A stretch of DNA of 64,000 bases, taken from contig NZ_AP012331.1 of assembly GCF_001042635.1 (NCBI RefSeq), forward strand, positions 62,001 to 126,000, written 5' to 3'. Position numbers and translations under genes: made by a program. This stretch comes from Bifidobacterium scardovii JCM 12489 = DSM 13734 (GTDB taxonomy: Bacteria > Actinomycetota > Actinomycetes > Actinomycetales > Bifidobacteriaceae). This document shows positions 54,455 to 63,931 of this stretch, piece after piece (the first letter of the stretch is position 1; the number at the start of each line of letters is the position of its first letter). The notes below the pieces were generated by a model that was given only the letters and a program-made list of their open reading frames with translations, was not told the DNA's origin and ran no database searches.

Positions 54455-55411
54455 ATGAGCGAACACAACACGCCGACCGCCTATTTCGCCGGCGGCTGCT
54501 TTTGGGGTCTTGAACGGTACTTCCAGAACGTCGACGGCGTGACCGGAACCACGGTCGGGTACGCGCAATCCACCGTCGAATCGCCGACCTATGAGCAGGT
54601 CTGCGCCGGAACGACGGACGCCGCCGAAACCGTGCGCGTCGAATTCGACCCGGAGCAGGTGACGCTGCGCACGCTGGCGCTGCTGTTCCTCGAGGTCATC
54701 GATCCGTTCTCCGTGGACCGCCAGGGCGAGGACCACGGGCGGCAGTACCGCACCGGGATGTTCTTCACGGATGAGGCGCAGCAGGCCGTGTACGTCGCCG
54801 CGCTGGAGCAGCTCGTCGACCGGCAGCCGCAGCGGCCGGCCGTGCTGGTCGAGCCGCTGCGCAACTTCTACCCGGCGGAGGAGCGCCATCAGGACTACTT
54901 GATCAACAACCCCGGCGGATACTGCCACATTCCGCTCGCCGCGATCGCGAATGTGAAGCGCCGCCAGAAGTACGTGGAGCGCATCTGGGGCCTGACGCTC
55001 GAGCAGTTCGCCGTCACCCAGCATGCGGCCACCGAGCGCCCCTTCGTCAACGAGTACGACGAGGAGTTCGAGCCGGGCATCTATGTGGACATCGTCAGCG
55101 GGGAGCCGCTGTTCTCCTCGCGCGACAAATTCGATTCCGGATGCGGCTGGCCCGCGTTCTCCCGACCGATTTCGGATGCGACGCTGACCGAGCACGAGGA
55201 CCACCGCATTCCCGGGCGTGATCGCATCGAAGTGCGCACGGCGGATACGCAGATCCACCTCGGCCATGTATTCACCGACGGTCCGGCCGAGCGCGGCGGG
55301 CTGCGGTATTGCATGAATTCCGCCGCCCTGCGGTTCGTGCCGCGCTCGCGGATGGCTGAGGAAGGCTATGGCGACTGGATCGGCGTGGTGGACGGTGACG
55401 ATCGGTCATGA
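54455..55411 (+). CDS. msrAB: Peptide methionine sulfoxide reductase MsrAB fusion
   Basis: Repairs both S and R forms of methionine sulfoxide. The 318-residue protein has MsrA at the N-terminus with the catalytic Cys 15 in FAGGCFWGLERYF and HGRQYRTGMFF. MsrB follows with TERPFVNEYDEEFEPGIYVD, SGCGWPAFSRPI and the catalytic Cys 286 in GLRYCMNSAALRF. MsrB lacks the two CxxC zinc motifs, as in many bacterial fusions. There is no signal peptide, so it is cytoplasmic. The start follows a weak GTGAG; the stop overlaps the next gene by 4 nt. Confidence 0.96.
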   Translation: MSEHNTPTAYFAGGCFWGLERYFQNVDGVTGTTVGYAQSTVESPTYEQVCAGTTDAAETVRVEFDPEQVTLRTLALLFLEVIDPFSVDRQGEDHGRQYRTGMFFTDEAQQAVYVAALEQLVDRQPQRPAVLVEPLRNFYPAEERHQDYLINNPGGYCHIPLAAIANVKRRQKYVERIWGLTLEQFAVTQHAATERPFVNEYDEEFEPGIYVDIVSGEPLFSSRDKFDSGCGWPAFSRPISDATLTEHEDHRIPGRDRIEVRTADTQIHLGHVFTDGPAERGGLRYCMNSAALRFVPRSRMAEEGYGDWIGVVDGDDRS

Positions 55412-56076
55412 GCATGGAGAACACGGGGAATACCACCGGAGCGCGTACGCCGTCCAAACGCGAGGATGAGCGCACGGTCGCCGGCGAACGGCGCATGATG
55501 AGGCGCGCGGACCGGGAGGTGACGGATCGTGAGCAGATCGCCGCGATTCTCGCGGGCTGCGACATCGTCGACGTGGCCTACACGGATGCCGAGGGGCTGA
55601 CCGTCGTGCTACTTAATTTCGGTTACGACTACGACGTGGCGTCCGGCGCTATGACCCTCTGGTTCCACTCGGCGCCGCACGGCCGCAAGCTCGACGCGAT
55701 CAGGGCTGCGGCAGGCGGGCGCTTGCCCGTGGCGTTCGCCATGCGGACCGACTGCGAGGTGGTGGCCGGCCGTGCCGCGTGCAACTGGGGCGAGGCGTTC
55801 AAGTCGGTCGTCGGCAACGGCGAGGCCTCGCTGGTCGAGGATATGGACGAGCGTCGCCACGGATTGCAGGCGTTGATGGCCCATCAGGCGCATATGCCGC
55901 ATGTGGAGTTCACCGATGCGCAGGTGCGCAGCGTCACCGTGTGGAAGATCGAGGTCGGTTATCTGACGGCCAAGGTCCGTGCCAAGCCGGCGCCCGTGCA
56001 TGCGCATCAGCATCAGCAGTCGGCTGCGTCTTCGTCTTCGGCTTCGGCGGGTGCGCCTCATCCGCAAGCGGAATAG
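55408..56076 (+). CDS. Pyridoxamine 5'-phosphate oxidase-family flavoprotein
   Basis: A 222-residue split-barrel protein of the PNPOx-like/NimA type that should bind FMN. Markers are TDREQIAAILAGCDIVDVAY, AMTLWFHSAPHGRKLDAIRA, the strand PVAFAMRTDCEVVAG and the C-terminal VRSVTVWKIEVGYLTAK. The last 30 residues are a His/Gln/Ser/Ala-rich tail (HAHQHQQSAASSSSASAG). It overlaps msrAB by 4 nt and probably belongs to the same redox operon. The substrate is unknown. Confidence 0.85.
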   Translation: MSMENTGNTTGARTPSKREDERTVAGERRMMRRADREVTDREQIAAILAGCDIVDVAYTDAEGLTVVLLNFGYDYDVASGAMTLWFHSAPHGRKLDAIRAAAGGRLPVAFAMRTDCEVVAGRAACNWGEAFKSVVGNGEASLVEDMDERRHGLQALMAHQAHMPHVEFTDAQVRSVTVWKIEVGYLTAKVRAKPAPVHAHQHQQSAASSSSASAGAPHPQAE

Positions 56077-56152
56077 GCGTGCCGTGGCGTTGGCGCAGCG
56101 GCCGTATCCGCGCCGGTGGGCGGTCCGCGCCCGAACCAGATAGACTTGCCGC

Positions 56153-57073
56153 ATGGCAGCAGTAACAGTGGTGATTACCAGCTACAATCAGGGTCCGCTG
56201 ATCCGTGAAGCCGTCGAATCGGCGCTGACGCAGACGGTCCGGCCGCAGCGCATCATCATCGTCGACGACGGGTCGGATGATGCGGCCTCGATCGATGCGC
56301 TGAACGCGATTCTCGACGATTGCCGACATGGGGCGAAGATCGGACGCGCGGCCGCCGGCGGCGTTGCGGTCGACTTGATCGGGCAGCCCAATGCGGGGCC
56401 GTCGGCCGCGCGCAACCGGGGCATATCGGCCGCCGAGACGCCGTTCGTCGTGGTGCTGGACGGCGACGATCGTCTGATGCCGGAGTTCATCGAACGCACG
56501 CTGCCGTTGCTGGAAGGCGACGGCGCGATGGTCGCCGCGTCCGGTTGGCTGCGGACGTTCGGCGTGCTGGATTCGGTGGTCCGACCGTCCGGCGGCGGCG
56601 CCTCCGCGTTCGTAGCGCGCAATTGCTGCCCGGCGACGTGCCTGATTCGCCGTTCCGCGTGGGAGCGATGCGGCGGCTATGACGAATCGATGCGCAGCGG
56701 ATTCGAGGACTGGGACTTCTTCCTGTCGATGCTGGAGAGCGCGGGCGGTGCGGATGGTGCAGACGGTGTGGACGGTGCCCATATCGGCATCGTCCCCGAG
56801 CCGTTGATCGCATATCGCACCGCCCCGGTGTCGCCCAACGTGACCAGCATGGCCAAACGGCTCGATCTGATGCGGTTCCTCATCGCCAAGCATCACGGCC
56901 TGTACGCCGGGCACCTTGCCGACGCGGTGCTCGGGGTCGAGGCGATCTCTATGCGGCGCCTTGCCATGTGGGAATCGCTGATGCGCGGGGATGCCGAGGC
57001 CAGCAAGGCGTTCATGGCCAATCCCACCTACGGCGACGGCGGCATGGCCGCCGCCGTGCGGCTGCGGAGCTGA
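56153..57073 (+). CDS. Family 2 glycosyltransferase
   Basis: A 306-residue GT-A-fold glycosyltransferase, probably for a cell-surface glycan. N-terminal VTVVITSYNQGPLIREAVES, IIIVDDGSDDAASIDAL and GPSAARNRGISAAETPFVVV are standard; the metal-binding DXD is LDGDDRLMPEF. A second acidic motif is FEDWDFFLSML. A short DNA repeat encodes GGADGADGVDGA in a loop. No membrane segment is seen. Its stop codon is 3 bp from that of the convergent helicase gene, so read-through antisense RNA is likely. Confidence 0.88.
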   Translation: MAAVTVVITSYNQGPLIREAVESALTQTVRPQRIIIVDDGSDDAASIDALNAILDDCRHGAKIGRAAAGGVAVDLIGQPNAGPSAARNRGISAAETPFVVVLDGDDRLMPEFIERTLPLLEGDGAMVAASGWLRTFGVLDSVVRPSGGGASAFVARNCCPATCLIRRSAWERCGGYDESMRSGFEDWDFFLSMLESAGGADGADGVDGAHIGIVPEPLIAYRTAPVSPNVTSMAKRLDLMRFLIAKHHGLYAGHLADAVLGVEAISMRRLAMWESLMRGDAEASKAFMANPTYGDGGMAAAVRLRS

Positions 57074-57076
57074 GGG

Positions 57077-60000
57077 TCAGCTCACCAAATGCCGATAGAG
57101 CTCCGGGTCGACCGGCCGGGCCAGGCGCAGGACCGACAAGGTTACCTTCACGCTGCCCTGTCCGCTCGCATCGGGCTTGGTGGTGAGCCGGGGATGCCCG
57201 AACGCGGCGACATGGCCGACGTAGTAGTACTTGCCGTCGGCCTCCTCCGCCTTGCGCATGACGAACAGCGGGACGAAATGCGTACGGTGCCAGTCCGGGC
57301 CGACGCCGTTGAGCGCCCATAGGAATTCCGGGGACTGCGGGGTGCGCCCATTCTTGCTGAAGTATTTCATCTCCTGCGTGTTCAGGAATTCATCCTCGTA
57401 CTGGCTGGTTGCGTATTTCACGAAGATGGGCATGGTTCCGGTCTCTTTGTCGAGTAGATAGCCGCCCACGTTCTGCGGGGTGTTCTCCTTTTTCCAGCCG
57501 CACAGCCGCATGACGTCGGCCATGGAATACTTGCGTTCGTACAGGAACATATGGTCGAAAGCCTGCTGTTTGGCGGTGGCCTCGCGGAAGATGCCGCGGC
57601 AGTTGGCCAAGCCGGTGCGCAACGTATCCGCGAAGAAGATGCGGAACGTTCGGTTCGCGGCAAGCATGGCGGCGAATGCGTCGCTCAGCCGATAGGCGAT
57701 GTCGTCTCCCACAGTTCCGCCGCCTGTGGCGTTGCCCAGTGTCTCGATCAACGGCTGATTGCCGAAACGGCTGCGATTCGGACCGGTGAAATACGAGTAA
57801 TCGAGCACGCTGATCGCCGAGTCGAATTGCGCGTCCGATGCGTCGGCTTGCGGGAATTCGGCGTGAATCGCGTCGAGCAGTGCGCTGCGGCCGATTGGTG
57901 AGCCGGCGTCCCAATGGTGAGGCGCGCCGTCGCCCGGTCGCTCGTCGGCGAAGCGGCAGAGCCGATCGAGAATGACCAACTCGTGCGGCCGCAATCCGGG
58001 GAGCAGCAGCTCCGTCGCCATCTTGAGCACCGCATCCTCAACGTCGGTTACTGGATCCAATTGGTCTTCGAACGTCGCTTCGTGGTGTCTGCCCTTGCCC
58101 AGGCTTTTCTCGCGCGAACGCACGAAATCAAGATAGTTGCTGCGCTTTGACGCGAGCGTGCACGGCAGCGAGGGGTCATAGTCGTAGATATCCGTGAGCA
58201 TGGGGATGCGCCCCAGCTCGTAACGCACCTGCCGGTATTGTTCGGACAGCTTTTTCATGTCGGACCAATCGGCGGTGTCCAAGGACTTCAGGATGCGTTC
58301 CTTGGCGATCGGGTCAAAACTGATGGATGACAGGCCGATCGATTTGCGCTGCAGGTTCCGGCGCGCTCGATCGCGGTCGCCGGTGTTGCCGTACAACGCC
58401 ACCGGGATCAGGTAGTTGTTGGTGTAGTTGCCGATGAAATCGATGACCACGACGCTGTCTTTGTGGGGGAATTTACGTAGGCCTCGGCCCAGCTGCTGCG
58501 TGAAGATGATGCTGGATTCGGTGCTGCGCAACATGACGATCTGGTTGACGGCGGGAATATCGACGCCCTCGTTGAACATGTCGACGGTGAAGAGGTAGTC
58601 GAGCTCGCCTTCGGTGAGCTTGCGCACATACTCGTCCCGCTGCGTTTGGGATACGGGCTTGCCGTTGTCGTCCGTGCTGGTGACGGCCGCGGTGCGATAA
58701 AGACGTTCCGCCTGCTGGTTCCATTGCCGGTTGAACAATCGGGACAGTTTGCGCGCCTCCTCTTGGCGGCTGCAGAACACCAGTCCGGTGACGGGAATGT
58801 TGAACTGCCCATATTCCTGCAACTTGTCGACGATGTAACGCACCCGTTGCCCGGTGGCCAGTTGTTCGATCTCGTACTTGAGCTGCTTCGAGTCCTGCGC
58901 ATCCAGGCCATTGGCCACATCGAGGCGGTGGGAGGAGTCTTCCGGATCGTCGTCGGAGCCAAGATATTCCGCGACGCCGTAGTAGTGGAACGGGCAGAGC
59001 ATGTTCTCGTCCAGCGCCTTTTGCAAGCGGATCTCATAGGCGATGTTATGCCCGAACAGCTCGAAAATGTTGATGCCGTCCGTGCGCTCCGGCGTGGCGG
59101 TCATGCCGAGCATGAAATCGGCGTCTTTGAAGTGGTCGATGATGCGCCGATATCCGTCGGCGCCGGCATGATGAACTTCGTCGACCAGAATATAGTCGAA
59201 TTCATCGGATCGGAATTGCGCCAGAATCTCCGGCCGGCGCATCGTCTGCGCCGTGGCGAACACGTAGCGGCGGTCCTGCTGCTTGCTGGTCCCCGAATAC
59301 AGTCCCAGTTCGGATTCGTCGCAGCCGAGCACCTTGTGGTAGGACTTCATCGCGGCTTGAAGAATCATCTGCTGCTGGGCGATGTACAGCATGCGTTTCG
59401 GCCGGTATTCGCGCACGTCGAATGCGGAAAGATACGTCTTCCCGGTGCCCGTGGCGGACACGATGATCGCGCGGCGCTCGCCTTGCTCGCGCAGCCTCTT
59501 CAGGTTGGCCAACGCCTCCCGTTGCATGGCATTCGGTTGTATATCGCGCTTGGCGAGCGATTCCAGGATCGCGCGGCGAGGCGGGGCGTACTTCTTGAAA
59601 TCTTCTTCATACCGCTTGATCCACTCTTCGGTGAGCGGCACGGAATCGTCGACCTGCGAGGCGATTTCGTCTTGGAACTGCCCGACAAGATCACCTTCCG
59701 CCAGCGAGGAGACTTTGAGATTCCATTCGCGCTGCGTGGTCAATGCGGTGTCGGTGAGATTCGAGCTCCCCACGTACATGTCGTAGTAGGGCGTGCCGTC
59801 CTTCATGCGACGGGCGAAAATGTATCCTTTTGGATGGAACGGCTGGCCTTGGTGCATCGCATCGGTCTCGGCATCGGCAGAGCCTTCCCAGACGCGAACG
59901 TCAATGCCGGCGATGTTCCGCAAATGCAGCAGCTCCCAGAACGCCCGCGGGTCGTTGAAATGGTTTTTGGTCGAGGTTATCAGCCTGCTGGTCCGTTTCG

Positions 60001-60295
60001 CTATCGAGCGATGGCTTCTGAAGTCCTCGAACAGGCTGAGCAGGGCTCCGGCGGAGACGAATGCGACGGAGATGTCGAAGGAGTCGCTGGTGGCCAAGGC
60101 GTCGCCGATCTCCTCCCGCATGGTCGGCCCTCCAGCTCGATTGGCGATCAGTGTCGGCTTATATTCGCCGGGCGCGTCCAACCGTGCCGCGATCAGACCG
60201 GAGACGATGTCTTCGAGCATCGACGATGCCGGACCGGAATCGCCATGCTGCATGCCTGCCGAATACTCTGGTTCGTCGTCTGAACTTGTGGGCAT
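57077..60295 (-). CDS. PLD-nuclease / SF2 helicase / DUF3427 protein
   Basis: A 1072-residue protein with three parts. Residues about 50-215 form a phospholipase-D-like nuclease domain with the HKD signature FHPKGYIFARR then YVGSSNLTDTALTTQREWN. Residues about 260-620 form an SF2 helicase: Walker A VSATGTGKTYLSAFD, motif II VDEVHHAG, TATPERTDG and motif VI QQLGRGLRKF. The C-terminal third, from about residue 640, resembles DUF3427 (RIPMLTDIYDYDPSLPC). It is preceded by a NUDIX gene 64 bp upstream. Proteins with this build occur in defence islands and are thought to act on foreign or damaged DNA; no partner restriction or methylase gene is nearby. Confidence 0.9.
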   Translation of the reverse strand: MPTSSDDEPEYSAGMQHGDSGPASSMLEDIVSGLIAARLDAPGEYKPTLIANRAGGPTMREEIGDALATSDSFDISVAFVSAGALLSLFEDFRSHRSIAKRTSRLITSTKNHFNDPRAFWELLHLRNIAGIDVRVWEGSADAETDAMHQGQPFHPKGYIFARRMKDGTPYYDMYVGSSNLTDTALTTQREWNLKVSSLAEGDLVGQFQDEIASQVDDSVPLTEEWIKRYEEDFKKYAPPRRAILESLAKRDIQPNAMQREALANLKRLREQGERRAIIVSATGTGKTYLSAFDVREYRPKRMLYIAQQQMILQAAMKSYHKVLGCDESELGLYSGTSKQQDRRYVFATAQTMRRPEILAQFRSDEFDYILVDEVHHAGADGYRRIIDHFKDADFMLGMTATPERTDGINIFELFGHNIAYEIRLQKALDENMLCPFHYYGVAEYLGSDDDPEDSSHRLDVANGLDAQDSKQLKYEIEQLATGQRVRYIVDKLQEYGQFNIPVTGLVFCSRQEEARKLSRLFNRQWNQQAERLYRTAAVTSTDDNGKPVSQTQRDEYVRKLTEGELDYLFTVDMFNEGVDIPAVNQIVMLRSTESSIIFTQQLGRGLRKFPHKDSVVVIDFIGNYTNNYLIPVALYGNTGDRDRARRNLQRKSIGLSSISFDPIAKERILKSLDTADWSDMKKLSEQYRQVRYELGRIPMLTDIYDYDPSLPCTLASKRSNYLDFVRSREKSLGKGRHHEATFEDQLDPVTDVEDAVLKMATELLLPGLRPHELVILDRLCRFADERPGDGAPHHWDAGSPIGRSALLDAIHAEFPQADASDAQFDSAISVLDYSYFTGPNRSRFGNQPLIETLGNATGGGTVGDDIAYRLSDAFAAMLAANRTFRIFFADTLRTGLANCRGIFREATAKQQAFDHMFLYERKYSMADVMRLCGWKKENTPQNVGGYLLDKETGTMPIFVKYATSQYEDEFLNTQEMKYFSKNGRTPQSPEFLWALNGVGPDWHRTHFVPLFVMRKAEEADGKYYYVGHVAAFGHPRLTTKPDASGQGSVKVTLSVLRLARPVDPELYRHLVS

Positions 60296-60359
60296 TGTCG
60301 CTCGTTCCTTGTGTTGCTGATTGCCTTGCTTGCATGTACCGTGCCGCTTTGCGGCGCGC

Positions 60360-60773
60360 TCATCGGATTATCGATTGGTCGCTGACGAGTGCGGCGACTG
60401 TCTCACGGTCCACCGGGGCCCAATTCAGTTGCGGCATATCGGCAGGGGCCAGCCATTGGATATTGGTGTGCTCGGTGAGGTGCGGGGAGCCCTCGACGAG
60501 ATGGCAGATGAAGGTGGTCAGCCGCACCGTGCCGAAGTCGTAGTCGTATTCACTGGTGCACACTTCCTGCGCGACGTTGATCTCGCACAGCAGCTCTTCT
60601 TCGATTTCGCGGTGCAACGCCTGCCGAGCCGTTTCATGGGGCTCGATCTTCCCTCCGGGGAACTCCCAATATCCCGACAACGTTTTTCCCGGACCGCGCT
60701 GCGCGCATAGCACTGCGCCGTCTTTGACGATAACGGCTCCTACGACATTGATGATTTTGCGCTTCGGCTCCAT
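60360..60773 (-). CDS. NUDIX hydrolase, MutT-like
   Basis: A 137-residue pyrophosphohydrolase of the 8-oxo-dGTPase type, or a related (deoxy)nucleoside triphosphatase. The NUDIX box is complete: GGKIEPHETARQALHREIEE followed by EL. The N-terminus KIINVVGAVIVKDGAVLCAQ and GYWEFPGG are typical of MutT. The start MEPKRKI is chosen by homology to the family; a frame extending to 60824 adds no similarity. It is the first gene of a two-gene minus-strand unit with the PLD-helicase, a pairing that suggests joint function. Confidence 0.9.
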   Translation of the reverse strand: MEPKRKIINVVGAVIVKDGAVLCAQRGPGKTLSGYWEFPGGKIEPHETARQALHREIEEELLCEINVAQEVCTSEYDYDFGTVRLTTFICHLVEGSPHLTEHTNIQWLAPADMPQLNWAPVDRETVAALVSDQSIIR

Positions 60774-60976
60774 GAACAACCAGGATACAACGCTGCAAGA
60801 TCCGGGTGTGATTCGTTGCGGCACGGGGGATGCTGGTGAAGGGCAGGCGGGCTATTGTGGTGATCACGGAGATTGGGCCATTCATGGAACATGATCCTGT
60901 GATGGCCGGATCACCGAAAATGCACGGCAGGCGTACCGGATATCACCGAACATCAGCAACTCAAGAGGAGATTGAC

Positions 60977-61309
60977 ATGATTCTCGTCACCACCACACCG
61001 TCCGTCGAAGGGTATGCGATTACGAATTACCAGGGCATCGTGTTCGGCGAGGTCGTCGCCGGCGTGAATATGTTCAGGGATATCGGCGCGAGCCTGCGGA
61101 ACGTGTTCGGCGGTCGCAGCCAGGGGTATGAGGAGGAGCTGACGAACGCCCGCAACGAGGCGATCGCCGAAATGCAGCAGCGGGCTGAGGCGATGGGCGC
61201 GCACGCCGTGGTCGGCGTGGACATCGACTACGAGGTGCTCGGCGCCGATGGGTCGATGCTGATGGTCACCGCGTCCGGTACCGCCGTGCAGATCGTCCGT
61301 CAGGGGTGA
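60977..61309 (+). CDS. YbjQ/UPF0145 family protein
   Basis: A 110-residue homo-oligomeric beta-rich protein of unknown role. The family pattern is evident: [80 protein letters not shown] and [27 protein letters not shown] lies 5 nt before the ATG, which fixes the start. It is divergent from the NUDIX gene, with about 200 bp between. Confidence 0.92.
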   Translation: MILVTTTPSVEGYAITNYQGIVFGEVVAGVNMFRDIGASLRNVFGGRSQGYEEELTNARNEAIAEMQQRAEAMGAHAVVGVDIDYEVLGADGSMLMVTASGTAVQIVRQG

Positions 61310-61734
61310 CGGTACTCGTATATCGAATACGGTCGGCTGGCTGGCGCTCGGGCGCCTGTGACTGCCTGAGCATGGTGATTCTCGCGTCTGGGGTGCGCCG
61401 GGAGCCCCTGATGAGAAGGACCAGGACTGCGGGCGGTGCGGCACGGGTCTTTGTACGGGATACCGTGCGTCGCCGGGCGCCCAATGAGTCGTAAATGCGA
61501 GTTATCGGTGCGTGGGCGGCGAGACTAGCCTCAAAACAGGTCATTTTCATCGGTGGAATCGTACCTGCAACCGGTTCCACTACTACGGGGCGCACCGACA
61601 ACTCGATGTTCCGCTGCACGGATGCCACGGGATGGATGCAGCTGAGCGTCGGATAATCCGTAATCCGTCCGAATAATGCTTTAGGTGACTGTGATAGGGT
61701 GCCGGCAAGGCGTAGCGGCAGGAAGGCGGGCGAA
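61310..61734. other. Intergenic region with inverted-repeat element
   Basis: No gene is supported in these 425 bp. Its main feature is the element at 61498-61605. The part before it (61320-61490) shows no clear signal. An AT-richer stretch before the zincin gene (61650-61690, ataatccgtaatccgtccgaataatgc) may hold its promoter. Confidence 0.4.
61498..61605. repeat. Second inverted-repeat element with arms cgagttatcggtgcg/cgcaccgacaactcg
   Basis: The 15-bp arms pair at all but one position and match the arms of the 17533-17649 element. Inside is a smaller hairpin gtggaa..ttccac (about 61553-61580). The interior sequence differs from the first element, so only the arms and general size (108 and 117 bp) are shared. 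Confidence 0.8.
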
Positions 61735-62103
61735 ATGCGCATCAGTGACGACGAGTTCGAACATGCCATCGAAGAGGTACTGGCCGACCTGCCTGAACGG
61801 TTCAAGCGGGTATTGGAGAATGTGGGTATCGCCATGGCCGACGAGCCGAACGAGCGGGAGCGCGCGACGATGAGCGATCCGCGCGGCGAGCTGCTCGGCC
61901 TGTATGAGGGCGTGCCGATCACGCGGCGCACCACGGGCTACAGTGGTGTGATGCCTGACGTCATCACCCTGTTCAAGGGGCCGCATGAGCGTTTGTGCTC
62001 GACGCCGGAACAGCTGCGGCGCCAGATCCGCAAGACCGTATTGCACGAGATCGGGCACTATTTCGGTTTCGACGACGAGTATCTGCACGCCCACGGCTAC
62101 TGA
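61735..62103 (+). CDS. Zincin-like metallopeptidase family protein (DUF1025)
   Basis: A 122-residue protein of the Zincin_1 family. The zinc motif HEXXH is in KTVLHEIGHYFGFDDEYL, with a downstream Asp/Glu. The N-terminus ISDDEFEHAIEEVLADLPER and the strand VITLFKGPHERL are typical. Peptidase activity of this family is not well established. The start MRISDDEF is chosen because GGAAGG lies 8 nt upstream, although the open frame begins earlier. It precedes the GNAT gene by about 115 bp. Confidence 0.88.
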   Translation: MRISDDEFEHAIEEVLADLPERFKRVLENVGIAMADEPNERERATMSDPRGELLGLYEGVPITRRTTGYSGVMPDVITLFKGPHERLCSTPEQLRRQIRKTVLHEIGHYFGFDDEYLHAHGY

Positions 62104-62217
62104 TCTTCATGATTGCTGGTAGGAGTTGTTCCCAGCATTCTTCTCGTGCATATGGGGCTTTCAATCCAGCGAATTGACGGGTGCCGTATATCGCCGGCGC
62201 TGGTTACGCTGTCGTCC

Positions 62218-62667
62218 ATGACCATACGAATCGAGGCCTGCGATCACCTGCCCGATGACGCCCGCGCCATCCGCGAACGGGTGTTCATCCGTGAACGTGA
62301 CTGGAGGCCGGAATTCGATGAATGGGATGCCGTATCCGTGCATTTGCTGGCATTCGAGCCGACCGATCCCGGCCGTGCCGTGGCGACCTGCCGGTTCTAT
62401 GCCGACCCCGATCATCCCGATCAGCCGGGACGGTACATCATCGCGCGGCTGGCGGTATTGCCCGAGGCACAAGGGCAGCGTATCGGGTCGCGGCTGCTGG
62501 CTGATGCGGAGCGGCGCATCGCCCGGCTCGGCGGGACCATGGCCGCCGTGCACTCGGAGAACGATCACTATGGTTTCTACGAGCAACGCGGTTACCGCCT
62601 CACCGACGAGGTCTACGAAGGCGGCCGCCACGGTTGGTTGGTGAAGGATCTGCCCGGCCTCGCATGA
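62218..62667 (+). CDS. GNAT-family N-acetyltransferase
   Basis: A 149-residue acetyl-CoA-dependent acyltransferase of the ElaA/YjcF-like type. It begins MTIRIEACDHLPDDARAIRE with the family phrase RERVFIRERDWRPEFDEWD. The acetyl-CoA loop is LAVLPEAQGQRIGSRLLAD, followed by HSENDHYGFYEQRGYRLTDE. The substrate is unknown. The ATG at 62218 fits the conserved N-terminus; an upstream in-frame ATG at 62113 adds residues without similarity. Its stop lies 60 bp from that of the convergent HlyIII gene. Confidence 0.9.
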   Translation: MTIRIEACDHLPDDARAIRERVFIRERDWRPEFDEWDAVSVHLLAFEPTDPGRAVATCRFYADPDHPDQPGRYIIARLAVLPEAQGQRIGSRLLADAERRIARLGGTMAAVHSENDHYGFYEQRGYRLTDEVYEGGRHGWLVKDLPGLA

Positions 62668-62727
62668 AGGAAAGTCCTGTCTTCGCGCGATGCGCCGGAG
62701 CCGGGTGGGCCCTGCGGTTCGCAAGGG

Positions 62728-63720
62728 CTACAGCGCGCAGACAATCAGATAGATCGCCACGACGTGGCAGGTGTACCCGATGACCGTGCCCAAGTGAAAC
62801 ATCTCGTGAAACTCGAACCAGCCGGGAATGGGATTCGGCTTGTGCAGTGCGAAGCATACGGCTCCGGCGATATACGCGGCGCCACCGCACGCGATGAGCA
62901 CGGTCGGCGCCGGGCCCACCGCGGGGGCCGCCCATAGCTGCGGGATAAGCGTCACCGGGGCCAGGCCAAGCACGACGTACACGGTGGTGAACACCCAGTT
63001 CGGGGTTTGCAGCCAGACGATGTGCAGTATCGTTCCGACCGCCGCGGTCACCCAGATCACCGTGAGATACGGGCGGCGGATCGCCGGGCTGAGCGCGAAG
63101 AGCACGGGCGTGTTGGTGCCGGCGATGATGAGGAAGATGTTCGAGTAATCGATGCCGCACAGCACGCGGGTCACTTTCGCGCTGCGCCACGGCACGACGT
63201 GCAGCAGCGCGCTGTTGCCGAACAGCAGCATGGCCGAGGCGCCGTACATCGCGCAGGCCGCCTTGACCGGGCCGGCCGGCGCGATGCAGATCAGCACGAT
63301 GGACGCCGCGATGCACAGCGGCAGCGTGATGAGGTGCAGCCATCCGCGCAGGCGCGGCTTGCGTTTGCCGAACGCATCGACGGGGACGATCCGGCGTTCG
63401 GCCGCCTTCAATGCGGATTTCGCCTGGCGATAGCGGGCCTTCGCGGCCTTGTAGCGGGCCAGCGCGCGATTGAGCGCGGCGTTGTTGGCGTCGGCGGTAT
63501 TGGCGGTGTTGGAGGAACGGGCAGCTTGGTTTATTGCAGTGGAAGCTGCTTCTTGCGCCGCTTGTGCGGGTTCCATCGCTCCGGGAATCGGTTCCGGGCG
63601 GAGTTTGGTGGACGGGGTGCGCGCGGGAGCGCCGTGCGGTTTTCCTCCCCGGATGCGCTGCGCCGGCAGACGGTGAAGCGCGGTTTGTTGTGTAACCGGC
63701 GTGCTGGTGGAAACACTCAT
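62728..63720 (-). CDS. Hemolysin III / PAQR-family membrane protein
   Basis: A 330-residue protein. Residues 1-115 or so are a polar, Ala/Arg/Lys-rich cytoplasmic extension with a helical repeat (ALARYKAAKARYRQAKSALK). The rest is a seven-helix HlyIII/PAQR domain with the conserved GNSALLHVVPW, IDYSNIFLIIAGTNTPVLFA and FHEMFHLGTVIGYTCHVVAI motifs, which hold the metal-binding His residues. The start MSVSTSTPVT follows GAGGTG by 6 nt. The long N-terminal extension is unusual. Proteins of this family may act in membrane-lipid sensing, and pore formation is not established for most. Confidence 0.92.
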   Translation of the reverse strand: MSVSTSTPVTQQTALHRLPAQRIRGGKPHGAPARTPSTKLRPEPIPGAMEPAQAAQEAASTAINQAARSSNTANTADANNAALNRALARYKAAKARYRQAKSALKAAERRIVPVDAFGKRKPRLRGWLHLITLPLCIAASIVLICIAPAGPVKAACAMYGASAMLLFGNSALLHVVPWRSAKVTRVLCGIDYSNIFLIIAGTNTPVLFALSPAIRRPYLTVIWVTAAVGTILHIVWLQTPNWVFTTVYVVLGLAPVTLIPQLWAAPAVGPAPTVLIACGGAAYIAGAVCFALHKPNPIPGWFEFHEMFHLGTVIGYTCHVVAIYLIVCAL

Positions 63721-63931
63721 GCTAATCACCTCGGTATGGTCGGTGGCGCTCGCTCGACCATTAACTTACGCTACCGTAACCTAGTGTAGGCGGCAAGGGG
63801 AGGCGCGATTGATTATGGGGTGCACTTTTCAGCTATGGTTGGAAACGAGTGAATGCAATGTATGCCAACGGCGCTCATCGCACGGCCTGTATGCGGCACG
63901 CCGCTGCGGTGAGGCAGGGTAGGGAGGCGCC

